Origin: Bin87 sp965220095
Lineage (GTDB): Bacteria > Chloroflexota > Dehalococcoidia > Lucifugimonadales > UBA3495
Direction of reading: 5' to 3'
DNA: 64,000 nt
Assembly (NCBI GenBank): GCA_965220095.1
Contig: OZ244805.1
Location: forward strand, 1,550,001 to 1,614,000
Numbering within the stretch: position 1 is the stretch's first letter; each line of letters opens with the position of its first letter. Made by a program: the position numbers and the translations under genes. The notes under the pieces are model-generated. The model saw only the letters and a list, made by a program, of their open reading frames with translations. It did no database searches and was not told the DNA's origin. Positions 56,711 through 64,000 of the stretch are shown one piece after another.

Positions 56711-57281
56711 CCGAAATCGCTCTCGGCGCAATTCCCGGCCAACACCTCAGCGTAGCCGGGCTTCGGATGATGCCCCGGCGCCTGAAGACCACCAGGTGGT
56801 GGTGGGTCGTGTGATCAGAAATCACGGACTCGACGGCGCGTTGCGTATCAAGTGCCATTCCGACAATCCCCAGCGTTTCCAGGCCGGCAACTCGGTGACC
56901 GTCGGTGGCGCCGAGCGCACCATCGTCTCCTGCCAATCCCTTCCTGACGAGTACGCCATCTTGCGTCTGGATGGCATGGTCAACGTCCAAACCGCCCAAC
57001 TCCTTGCCGGTCAGTGGCTCTACGCCGCCACCGATTCCGGCCCGGAACTGCCCCCCGGCGAGTACTACCATTACCAGCTGGTCGGCCTGCAGGTAACCAC
57101 CGACGAAGGCGAAAACCTCGGCCAGATCCGCGAAGTCCTGGTTACCGGCAGCAACGACGTCTACGTCGTCGAATCCAGCACAGGCGACGAGATACTACTG
57201 CCCGCGGTACACCACGTCGTGAAGCAAATCGACATCGCCGCCGGGGAAGTCCTGGTCCACCTCATCAACGGCCTGCGCTGA
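56703..57281 (+). CDS. rimM: Ribosome maturation factor RimM
   Basis: RimM helps 30S assembly. 192 residues: a polar 30-residue N-terminal tail, 'VVVGRVIRNHGLDGALRIKCHSDNP' and the PRC-barrel part 'YYHYQLVGLQVTTDEGENLGQIREVL', 'DEILLPAV'. The start is a TTG at 56703, overlapping khpA by 8 nt; the tail suggests a later start could be used, but none has a clear site. TrmD is expected next but absent. Confidence 0.9.
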   Translation: MSSRNRSRRNSRPTPQRSRASDDAPAPEDHQVVVGRVIRNHGLDGALRIKCHSDNPQRFQAGNSVTVGGAERTIVSCQSLPDEYAILRLDGMVNVQTAQLLAGQWLYAATDSGPELPPGEYYHYQLVGLQVTTDEGENLGQIREVLVTGSNDVYVVESSTGDEILLPAVHHVVKQIDIAAGEVLVHLINGLR

Positions 57282-57369
57282 CCCCCAACCAAATCCTGCG
57301 ATCCCGGGTTTGGGTATCAAGTAGCAATCCCCTCTACCCAGGCTTGATCCGGAGCAAGGGTGAGCTGCC

Positions 57370-57852
57370 CTAATCCCCCACCGCGCCCGCGGCGTGCCGT
57401 TCCGAGTGGGCGTGCTGATGCTCAGCCTCGTCGGCAAATTCGTGGTCCTCGCAAGCCACCCAACGGGAGCCGTCTGCGAACCATTCCTTCTTCCAGATGG
57501 GCACAATCGTCTTGATACGATTCACCGCCTCGTGGCACGCCTCAAAAGCTTCACGACGGTGCGGCGACGCCACCGCAACCACCAGGCTGATGTGCCCCAC
57601 GTCCACTCGACCCGTCCGGTGGGCGATTGCCACGTCCTCAATGCCGTAATCCGCGCACAGGCTGGCCCGCACCTCTTCCAGCTTCTTCACCGCCATTGCG
57701 TCGTAAGCCTCGTACTCCAGCCGCGTAACCGTCTTGCCGCCAAAATTATCCCGGGTAGTGCCCATAAAGGTTACCACGGCCCCATTGCCGTCGCGCCGCA
57801 CCGATTCGGTGACTGCATCCGCATCCAGCGGTGCGTCCGTCAATATGATCAT
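57370..57852 (-). CDS. moaE: Molybdopterin synthase catalytic subunit MoaE
   Basis: MoaE transfers sulfur from MoaD to precursor Z. 160 residues: 'GAVVTFMGTTRDNFGGKTVTRLEYEAY', 'IAHRTGRVDVGHISLVVAVASPHR', active Lys in 'PIWKKEWF'. A His/Ala-rich tail extends beyond the usual end. SD GGAGGT at the moaD end. Confidence 0.93.
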   Translation of the reverse strand: MIILTDAPLDADAVTESVRRDGNGAVVTFMGTTRDNFGGKTVTRLEYEAYDAMAVKKLEEVRASLCADYGIEDVAIAHRTGRVDVGHISLVVAVASPHRREAFEACHEAVNRIKTIVPIWKKEWFADGSRWVACEDHEFADEAEHQHAHSERHAAGAVGD

Positions 57853-57868
57853 CGTTCAGAGACCTCCA

Positions 57869-58120
57869 CTAACCGCGACCTCCACTAACGGGAGGTATCA
57901 GGCACACTTCGTCGCCCGCCTGCAACGTCTGGTCATCGTCAGCATACTCGGCGTTCACCGCCACCACAATGCGTACTTCCGGCGGTGCCAGCCGTGGATA
58001 GTCGGCTCGCACCGCAGCCGTAAGGTCGCCCACCGTGCTGTCGTCCGGCACATCCACCGACACCAGCGCAGCCCCGGCTCTTTCCCGATACAGCGCAAAC
58101 AATCGTACTTCAATACGCAT
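57869..58120 (-). CDS. moaD: Molybdopterin synthase sulfur carrier MoaD, atypical C-terminus
   Basis: An 83-residue beta-grasp protein: 'MRIEVRLFALYRERAG', 'VAVNAEYADDDQTLQAGDEVCLIPPVSGG'. MoaD must end in Gly-Gly to be thiocarboxylated; here two residues follow (GGRG). The extra codons come from a 16-bp spaced duplication of gacctccactaac (57861-57873, 57877-57889). Either it is trimmed, it acts poorly, or the second Gly of RG suffices. Operon with moaE. Confidence 0.88.
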   Translation of the reverse strand: MRIEVRLFALYRERAGAALVSVDVPDDSTVGDLTAAVRADYPRLAPPEVRIVVAVNAEYADDDQTLQAGDEVCLIPPVSGGRG

Positions 58121-58331
58121 CACGCTGAAATTATGGCCGTATTCCAACGGCACGTCAATCAACGCCCCGCAACGGCGCCACCGCGCGCCGCCAGGCCCGT
58201 TGCCATCGCGCGCGGCTGGTCGCGGTGTATGATACCCGTCAACACCCCGATTCCCCCAACCTGCGGTAAATCGCCGCCGCACGCCAGCCGACGAGTCGCC
58301 GTCCCGGAAAATTGCTGACACAGGAGAATTC

Positions 58332-59441
58332 TTGACGATGGTAGATCGCGACCGCCTCACCCGCACCCTTATAGACCTCATCCACATCGACAGCCCCACC
58401 GGAGAAGAGGACGCCATTGATGCCCACCTCACGCGTTGGCTTACCGATTTGGGTGCTGAAGTGCGCCACGACGATTACGGCAACCTCATCGCCGACCTTG
58501 ACGGCACTTCGCAATCCGTCGGTCCCGACGCCGTGATGCTGTCCGCCCACATGGACACCGTGGAACCCGGCCGGGGCATCAAACCCTCGCTGGATGCTAA
58601 CGGCGACACCCTGCGCTCAGACGGCGCGACTATCCTCGGTGGCGACTGTAAAGCCGGTATAGCCATTGTGATGGAAGGACTGGTCGCCGCCATTGAGTCG
58701 GGCCAACCGCGCCGACCCGTGCAGGTCGTGTTCTCCCGCGCTGAGGAAGGCGGGCTGAACGGCGCCCGCAACCTGGATTATTCCCTCGTTAAGGCCGCCA
58801 CCGGCATGGTGTTCGACGGCGAGGGCCCAGTCAGCCGCATCTGCGTGGGCGCGCCGGCGCAGAACATTGTGCAGTGCAACATCACCGGCGTCGCCGCTCA
58901 CGCCGGGTTGGAACCGGAAAACGGCACGTCAGCTCTGCTCGTTGCGGCCCACATCCTCACCAGGCTGCCCCTCGGTCGCATCGACCATGAAACCACCAGC
59001 AACATCGGGGTCCTCAACGGTGGCCTCAAGCGCAATATCGTGCCCGAATCGGCTTTCCTGGACGGCGAAATCCGTTCCCGCGACCAGGCCAAGCTGGACA
59101 ACTACACCCGGGAATTCCACCGCGCCTTCGACCGGGCCGCCCAGCTGTTCCCCAACGCCAGCGTCGATCTCAACATCTGGAGCCAGTACCGCGCCTACCA
59201 GGTGCCCCACGATCACCCGGCGCTGACCGACATCGCCCGCGCCGTAACCCACATCGGACTCACACCGGCGCTGGAAACCACCGGCGGCGGCTCAGATTCC
59301 AACGTGTTCTTCGAGCATGGCATCGTCGCGCTACCCGTCGGCATTGGCGTCCGCGATTTCCACACCACCCGCGAAACCGCCAGCCTCAGCGAAGTGTTCG
59401 ACGGCGCCCGCGCCTGCCAGGCGTTCATCGCCGCCGCCTGA
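58332..59441 (+). CDS. M20-family peptidase (PepT/M42-like)
   Basis: A di-zinc aminopeptidase of about 369 residues: 'MLSAHMDTVEPG' (His, Asp), 'LGGDCKAGIA' (bridging Asp), 'SRAEEGGLNGARNLDY' (Glu-Glu), 'VFDGEGP' and final His in 'DFHTTRE'. Resembles tripeptidase T-like PepT2. Start TTG 58332 (AGGAG 5 nt upstream) or ATG 58338. Confidence 0.9.
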   Translation: MTMVDRDRLTRTLIDLIHIDSPTGEEDAIDAHLTRWLTDLGAEVRHDDYGNLIADLDGTSQSVGPDAVMLSAHMDTVEPGRGIKPSLDANGDTLRSDGATILGGDCKAGIAIVMEGLVAAIESGQPRRPVQVVFSRAEEGGLNGARNLDYSLVKAATGMVFDGEGPVSRICVGAPAQNIVQCNITGVAAHAGLEPENGTSALLVAAHILTRLPLGRIDHETTSNIGVLNGGLKRNIVPESAFLDGEIRSRDQAKLDNYTREFHRAFDRAAQLFPNASVDLNIWSQYRAYQVPHDHPALTDIARAVTHIGLTPALETTGGGSDSNVFFEHGIVALPVGIGVRDFHTTRETASLSEVFDGARACQAFIAAA

Positions 59442-59528
59442 TTGGAGGATCGGGCGAACATCCGCCCCGCCAACACCACCAGCCGGCGTTGCCGGGGGTG
59501 ATTTCCCCGGTGGCGCAATCCGCGTTGC

Positions 59529-59557
59529 TTGACAGGCGGATGGCAGTTGGTTACATT
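59529..59557 (+). promoter_or_regulatory. Promoter of the hopanoid operon
   Basis: Perfect TTGACA (59529-59534), 17-nt spacer, TACATT (59552-59557), about 80 nt before the polyprenyl synthase ATG. Confidence 0.65.
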
Positions 59558-59643
59558 CTGTCATCGTTGGCACACATAGCCCCTTCTGTTACAAGTCGCG
59601 CCGCGCTGCCTCTCCAATTCCACTGTTCGGCAGGCCACACACC

Positions 59644-60753
59644 ATGGGCACATCACCAACCGCTTCGGCGGCGTCTCAACAACCGAGTCGTCAGCCTCTC
59701 ACAACTTCGCCCAGCGTCGGCCCGGCTTTGCCGGGAATGTTCGACCGCTACCGTTCCCATGTGGAACAGGCGATGGCCGGAAGCGTCCCGCCCGCTGAGC
59801 AACACGTCGTAAACAGCCTGCTCCGATACCACCTCGGCTGGTCCGACCGCCACGGCGTACCTTCGACCACGCCCGCATCCCAGGGCAAGGCGCTACGCCC
59901 CACCCTCTGCATCTTCGCCTGCGAGGCCCTGCAGGGTGATCCCGGTCATGCCGCCGCCGCCGCCGCCGCCCTCGAGCTCATCCACAACTTCTCCCTCGTT
60001 CACGATGACATTCAGGACGAGGGTTATGAACGCCGCCACCAACCGACCGTGTGGGCGCTCTGGGGCACACCACGGGCCCTGGTCGCCGGCGATGCCATGC
60101 AATCCTTGGGCGATCTGGCCACCTTGGGGTGCAATGACGGCATCCCCGCCAACATCGCAATACGCGTGTCCAGTCTGCTTACGGACAGCTATCTGGAGAT
60201 GATCGAAGGCCAGTGCCGCGACCTCCAGTTCGAGCAGCGCGACGCCATCACCGCCGACCAATATCTGGACATGATTGCCCTCAAAACCGGCGCGCTCATC
60301 CGGTGCAGCATGGAAATCGGGGCCACCATCGCCACCGATGACGAAGCGACCATCAGCGGCGTCGCACGCTTCGGACGCTCCGTGGGCCGCCTGTTCCAGA
60401 TCCGCGATGACTACCTCGGCATCTGGGGCGACGAAGCCATCACCGGCAAGTCCACCGACAGCGACATCGTGCAACGCAAAAAGAGCTACCCCATTGTGTT
60501 CGCTTTTCAGGAAGCCACCGGCGCCGCCCGCTCCGAGTTGCTCCGTCTCTACGCCCAGGAATCGCTGGTCGAATCAGACGTCGACCAGGTTATGGAACTG
60601 CTGCACGAAATCGGCGCCGCCCGCCACACCGACCACCTCACCGAAGCAACTGCCGACGAAGCCCGCTCAGCTTTGGCAATGCTCGAACTACCGCCCTGGG
60701 CAACGCAGGATGCCGAAAATCTCGTTGACTTTCTCGCCCACCGTCTGTTTTAG
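59644..60753 (+). CDS. Polyprenyl (farnesyl/geranylgeranyl) diphosphate synthase
   Basis: A trans-prenyltransferase of 369 residues: first Asp-rich motif in 'SLVHDDIQDEGYERR' (DDIQD), 'KTGALIRCSMEIGA', second motif in 'QIRDDYLGIWGDEAITGK'. The 50-residue N-terminus is low-complexity. First gene of the hopanoid operon, so it likely supplies farnesyl diphosphate for squalene. In that role it resembles HpnB-like partners, but the chain length cannot be read reliably. Confidence 0.9.
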   Translation: MGTSPTASAASQQPSRQPLTTSPSVGPALPGMFDRYRSHVEQAMAGSVPPAEQHVVNSLLRYHLGWSDRHGVPSTTPASQGKALRPTLCIFACEALQGDPGHAAAAAAALELIHNFSLVHDDIQDEGYERRHQPTVWALWGTPRALVAGDAMQSLGDLATLGCNDGIPANIAIRVSSLLTDSYLEMIEGQCRDLQFEQRDAITADQYLDMIALKTGALIRCSMEIGATIATDDEATISGVARFGRSVGRLFQIRDDYLGIWGDEAITGKSTDSDIVQRKKSYPIVFAFQEATGAARSELLRLYAQESLVESDVDQVMELLHEIGAARHTDHLTEATADEARSALAMLELPPWATQDAENLVDFLAHRLF

Positions 60754-60831
60754 CGTGGTTGCCGACGGCGCATTGGCAGCCCGAATCCGCTCACATACAG
60801 TTACACAGGGATAACTAACGGGAGACCTAAA

Positions 60832-61908
60832 ATGGTGCAAACCCGGCAAGACCAACCCGCCGCCATCAAACCGGCGAAGCGCCCTCTGGAACTGGGGGTG
60901 AAGACGGGTTGGTACATCCTCAAAAACCGCCTGCGGGGACGCAAACGATTCCCTCTCGTTACCATGCTGGAGCCGCTGGAAATGTGTAACCTGGCCTGCG
61001 TTGGCTGCGGGCGCATCCGCGAATACCGCGGCGTTCTGGACAAAATGATGCCCGTCGATGAAGCCCTCGATGCAGTCCACAAGGCCGGCGCTCCCATCGT
61101 TTCCATCGCCGGCGGCGAACCCACCATCCACCCGCATATCGACCAGATAATCAACGCACTGGTGGCCGAAAAATACTTCGTCTACTGCTGCACCAACGCT
61201 CTGCTCCTCGAGAGAATGCTCAAGAAAATCCCGCCGTCCAAATACTTTTGCTGGGTCATACACATGGATGGCATGGAAGAAAAGCACGACGAATCGGTGG
61301 CCCGCCCCGGCGTGTTTCGCCGCGCCATTGCTGGCATCCAGATGGCCGTCGAACAGGGTTATCGTGTTTGTACCAACACCACCGTGTTCCGCAACAGCGA
61401 TGTGGACGACCTGCGCGAAATGTTCCGCTACGTCAGCGACCTCGGCGTCGAGGGATCAATGATTTCACCCGGCTATGACTTCGAGGACGCGCCCGATCAG
61501 GACCTGTTCCTGACTCGTCAGGAATCTCGCAACGTATTTCGCAACCTGCTGGATCCTACCCGCATGGACGGGATGCGGTTCTACAACAACCCGCTGTACC
61601 TCAACTTCCTGCGGGGCGACCGCGAGTACCAATGCACCGCCTGGTCCAACCCCACCTACACCGTGATGGGGTGGCGCAAGCCCTGCTACCCGCTGGCCGA
61701 TGAGCACACCGATAATGTGGAAGACCTCTACGAGCCCCGGCTCTGGGAAGAGCAGTACGGCGTTGGACGCGACCCGCGCTGCGCAAATTGCATGATGCAC
61801 TGCGGTTTCGAGTCGGCCACCATCTTCAACGCCATCGGCAAACCCAAAGATTGGGTAACCCTCGTCAAGTCCGGCTCCGCTCACCGGGGCGGCATCAGCG
61901 TCGGTTGA
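60832..61908 (+). CDS. hpnH: Adenosyl-hopene transferase (radical SAM) HpnH
   Basis: HpnH joins a 5'-deoxyadenosyl group to diploptene to start extended hopanoids. 358 residues: the cluster 'EMCNLACVGCGRIREY' (C-x3-C-x2-C), 'SIAGGEPTIHP', 'CTNALLLERML', and C-terminal Cys-rich 'CANCMMHCGFES'. The family is marked by its length and the P-L-E-x-C-N-x2-C start. Confidence 0.92.
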   Translation: MVQTRQDQPAAIKPAKRPLELGVKTGWYILKNRLRGRKRFPLVTMLEPLEMCNLACVGCGRIREYRGVLDKMMPVDEALDAVHKAGAPIVSIAGGEPTIHPHIDQIINALVAEKYFVYCCTNALLLERMLKKIPPSKYFCWVIHMDGMEEKHDESVARPGVFRRAIAGIQMAVEQGYRVCTNTTVFRNSDVDDLREMFRYVSDLGVEGSMISPGYDFEDAPDQDLFLTRQESRNVFRNLLDPTRMDGMRFYNNPLYLNFLRGDREYQCTAWSNPTYTVMGWRKPCYPLADEHTDNVEDLYEPRLWEEQYGVGRDPRCANCMMHCGFESATIFNAIGKPKDWVTLVKSGSAHRGGISVG

Positions 61909-61950
61909 TCTCCAGGCCGCAACCGCCCAATACCGCACTCGCCCCTCGCC

Positions 61951-62754
61951 GTGGTGACTAACCCTCCGCTTCCTACGGAACATCCTGCGATGCTGGCAAT
62001 CCTTGCACCCATGGCCACCGAACTCACCGGCATCCGGCGACGCGTCGGAGCGCCAGCGCATACTCACGTCTCGCTGCACGTCACCGGCATCGGACGGCAA
62101 GCCACGTTGAACAGCCTATCCGCCATCGCCGTCAAAAGGCTGGATGCAAAGCGATCCATTGCCACCTTTGTCGATGCCATGTTCCCCGGCGCCATACCGG
62201 ATGCGCCGGATGCAATGCTGATGGTCGGGTTCTGCGGAGCCGCCGATCCAACCCTTCATACGGGCGATCTGCACATCGCCACGTCCTTCCGACTGTCCGC
62301 CCAACCTGGCGAAATCCCGGCCGACCCCAACCTGCATTCGGCCCTCTGCGCCGTGGCCCGCCGTCAGGACGGCAGCATAAACACCCAACCATCCTCCACC
62401 GTGCTCACAGTTGCCGACGCCGCTACCAAAGCCACCCACCGGCAATCGTTGGGCGCAGCCTCGGTGAACATGGAGGACTATTGGGCCGCCGAGGTAGCAG
62501 CCGATGCCAGTATCCCCTTCGCCTCCATCCGCGTGGTACTGGACACCGCCGACGAGGCGCTCCCCGGCTACCTCACCACCGGCAACCCGGCTTCGGTCGC
62601 CATGGGCGTCGTTACCCACCCCCACCACCTGCTCCGGCTGATTCAACTAGCCCGCCAGGCTCGGGTAGCCCGCCGCAGTCTCACCCGATGCGTCTCGGAC
62701 TTCGTAAACTCCCGGCCTCCTGCACAACCTCTCACAACGGCACCCAACGCATGA
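61951..62754 (+). CDS. hpnG: HpnG-like nucleoside phosphorylase
   Basis: A purine-nucleoside-phosphorylase fold: 'MLAILAPMATELTGIRRR' start, 'DAMLMVGFCGAADPTLHTGDL', 'GAASVNMEDYWAAEVA' (the M-E-x segment that binds ribose). HpnG removes adenine from adenosyl-hopane. Similarity is modest, and the assignment leans on its place between hpnH and hpnA. Overlaps hpnA by 4 nt. Confidence 0.8.
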   Translation: MVTNPPLPTEHPAMLAILAPMATELTGIRRRVGAPAHTHVSLHVTGIGRQATLNSLSAIAVKRLDAKRSIATFVDAMFPGAIPDAPDAMLMVGFCGAADPTLHTGDLHIATSFRLSAQPGEIPADPNLHSALCAVARRQDGSINTQPSSTVLTVADAATKATHRQSLGAASVNMEDYWAAEVAADASIPFASIRVVLDTADEALPGYLTTGNPASVAMGVVTHPHHLLRLIQLARQARVARRSLTRCVSDFVNSRPPAQPLTTAPNA

Positions 62755-63806
62755 CCAGCCTGGTAACCGGCGCCACCGGATTCATCGGCGGCAATGTCGC
62801 TCGCGCCCTTTGGCAGCGCGGCGAGGCGGTGCGCGCCCTCGTTCGACCCGGCGCCAACGACGTTGCCATTCGCGATACTTCTATCCAGCGATACCCGGGC
62901 GACCTGCTGGACGTCGACTCGCTGCGACGCGCCACCGCCGGATGCAGGTTCGTTTACCACTGCGCCGCCACCTACTCGTTCTGGGCCCGACGCCCCGCCG
63001 ATATTTACCGCTCCAACGTGGAAGGCACGCGCAACATTCTGACCGCTGCCCACGAAGCGGGCGTTGAGCGCGTGGTGTTCACCAGCTCGGTTTCAACCAT
63101 CGGCTTGCCCCAGGAACTCAGCGGCAGCATCGACTCAACCAGGTTAGGCAACACAGCCGTGTTGGGTCGTCCAGGCATTTTGGGAGATGAAAACACGCCG
63201 CTAAACCCGTCCCATCTGGTCGGACACTACAAACGCTCCAAGTACCAGTCCGAGCAGTTGGCCCTGCAAGCCAACGGAAACGGTCTTCCGGTGGTCGTAG
63301 TCAACCCCTGCGCTCCGGTCGGCAAGTGGGATGTCAAACCCACGCCAACCGGACGCATCCCCCTCGACTTCGCCCGCGGCCGCATCCCCGGCTACCTCAA
63401 CACCGGCCTCAACCTCGTGGATGTGGCCGATGTGGCCGAGGGGCACATCCTGGCGATGGAGCGAGGCGAACCCGGCCATCGCTACATCCTGGGCAGCCGC
63501 AATCTCACGCTGCAGCAGGTTTTCGCGATGCTGGCCGACATCACGGGCCGGCGCGTTCCGCGTTGGCGCTTCCCCTACTGGCTGGTCATGGGCGCTGCCT
63601 ATCTCGACCAGGCGGTGGAAGGCGGCATAATGCACCGCCAGCCCACCATCCCGGTGGAAGGCATCAAGGTGTCCCAACGCCCCATGTACGTTACCAGCCA
63701 CAAGGCAATCACCCAGCTCGGTATGCCGCAAAATTCGGTCGAATCTGCACTTGGAAAAGCTATCCGCTGGTTCACCGATCACGGATACTTGCAAGTTGAC
63801 CGTTAG
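62751..63806 (+). CDS. hpnA: Hopanoid-associated sugar epimerase HpnA
   Basis: An extended SDR of 351 residues: 'SLVTGATGFIGGNVARAL', 'VYHCAATYSFWARRPADIYRSNVEGTRNIL', 'FTSSVSTIG', 'HYKRSKYQSEQLAL' (Tyr-x3-Lys: Y-K-R-S-K), 'VVVVNPCAPVGKWDVKPTPTG'. This is the HpnA pattern; its reaction in hopanoid biosynthesis is not fully settled. ATGA start overlap. Confidence 0.92.
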   Translation: MTSLVTGATGFIGGNVARALWQRGEAVRALVRPGANDVAIRDTSIQRYPGDLLDVDSLRRATAGCRFVYHCAATYSFWARRPADIYRSNVEGTRNILTAAHEAGVERVVFTSSVSTIGLPQELSGSIDSTRLGNTAVLGRPGILGDENTPLNPSHLVGHYKRSKYQSEQLALQANGNGLPVVVVNPCAPVGKWDVKPTPTGRIPLDFARGRIPGYLNTGLNLVDVADVAEGHILAMERGEPGHRYILGSRNLTLQQVFAMLADITGRRVPRWRFPYWLVMGAAYLDQAVEGGIMHRQPTIPVEGIKVSQRPMYVTSHKAITQLGMPQNSVESALGKAIRWFTDHGYLQVDR

Positions 63807-63828
63807 GTTCTGATAATACCGGACGCCA

Positions 63829-64000
63829 ATGGTACAGCAGCAGCAAATACCAACGGAACAGCGCACCAATGGGTCTACGCCGTCTCAATCGGCGCTGGAC
63901 TCGGCTATTACCCGCCTGCAGCAATTCTTCCGTGGCGAACAATACGCCGGCGGATACTGGTGGGCCGAGCTGGAATCCAACAACACCATGGAAGCCGAGT
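63829..64000 (+). CDS. shc: Squalene-hopene cyclase, N-terminal part (runs off the window)
   Basis: Fifty-seven codons: after a polar start comes 'SALDSAITRLQQFFRGEQYAGGYWWAELESN', matching the first helix and Q-W-like motif of squalene-hopene cyclase ('DGYW-x-ELE'). The catalytic D-x-D-D-T lies beyond the window. It is the expected last step for the operon: squalene to hopene. Confidence 0.85.
   Translation, partial: MVQQQQIPTEQRTNGSTPSQSALDSAITRLQQFFRGEQYAGGYWWAELESNNTMEAE

Overview
The window is about 64 kb of GC-rich, densely coded bacterial DNA with short intergenic gaps, many ATGA-type gene overlaps and frequent GTG/TTG starts. The gene content suggests a free-living aerobic member of the Chloroflexota, of the SAR202/Dehalococcoidia-like type: several luciferase-like (LLM) oxidoreductases, an enolase-superfamily enzyme, a Rieske dioxygenase, a DUF1800/DUF1501 pair, nickel superoxide dismutase and a hopanoid cluster. 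This placement is inferred from gene content, since there is no rRNA gene. I found no tRNA, rRNA, CRISPR array, prophage or transposase gene.

Layout. 0-8.4 kb, mostly minus strand: a MinC-like fragment, an amidohydrolase, an alcohol dehydrogenase with an SDR, an orphan substrate-binding protein, an ABC exporter and an LLM oxidoreductase. 8.4-10.3 kb: a small accessory patch with two tiny genes, an EexN-like lipoprotein and a HicAB locus whose toxin gene carries a stop codon. 10.3-23.4 kb: a mycothiol-type isomerase, Rieske dioxygenase alpha/beta, a secreted HExxH lipoprotein, 3-hydroxyisobutyrate-dehydrogenase-like and LLM enzymes, enoyl-CoA hydratase, IlvD, a second Zn-dehydrogenase and SodN. 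23.4-35.3 kb: a RecQ helicase with a sigma-70 region 4-like insertion, then a minus-strand tetrapyrrole operon (hemL, hemB, cobA-hemD, hemC, hemA, sirC, fused ahbA-ahbB) with a second hicAB locus, this time with a frameshifted antitoxin, and a MerR-like regulator at its head. 35.6-41.1 kb, mostly plus: pcm, a VOC protein, aroK-aroB, TauE (minus) and tgt.

41.2-46.2 kb: a UGSC-family gene interrupted by an in-frame UGA with a SECIS-like hairpin directly downstream, together with a linked partner gene; this is the most striking locus. A retropepsin-like protease, a DUF4268 nuclease-like protein, an LLM enzyme and RidA follow. 46.6-50.3 kb: a DUF1800-DUF1501-NHL operon. 50.7-55.8 kb: MqnA, an enolase-superfamily enzyme, HtpX, a cyclase-family hydrolase and Fmt. 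55.8-57.3 kb: a structured RNA with its own promoter and terminator, then rpsP-khpA-rimM. 57.4-58.1 kb: moaE/moaD, where MoaD has an atypical C-terminus. 58.3-64 kb: an M20 peptidase, then a hopanoid operon (polyprenyl synthase, hpnH, hpnG-like, hpnA, start of shc) running off the window.

How the parts fit together: the hem genes make uroporphyrinogen III, and CobA, SirC and AhbAB divert it through siroheme towards a siroheme-dependent haem route. The last operon makes and extends hopanoids. MoaD/MoaE serve molybdenum cofactor, MqnA the futalosine menaquinone route, and AroK/AroB feed chorismate to it. Dispersed non-coding elements include a MITE-like family (three copies plus a fragment), a short CCCTCTCCC palindrome family, and several 12-18 bp tandem duplications close to gene boundaries.
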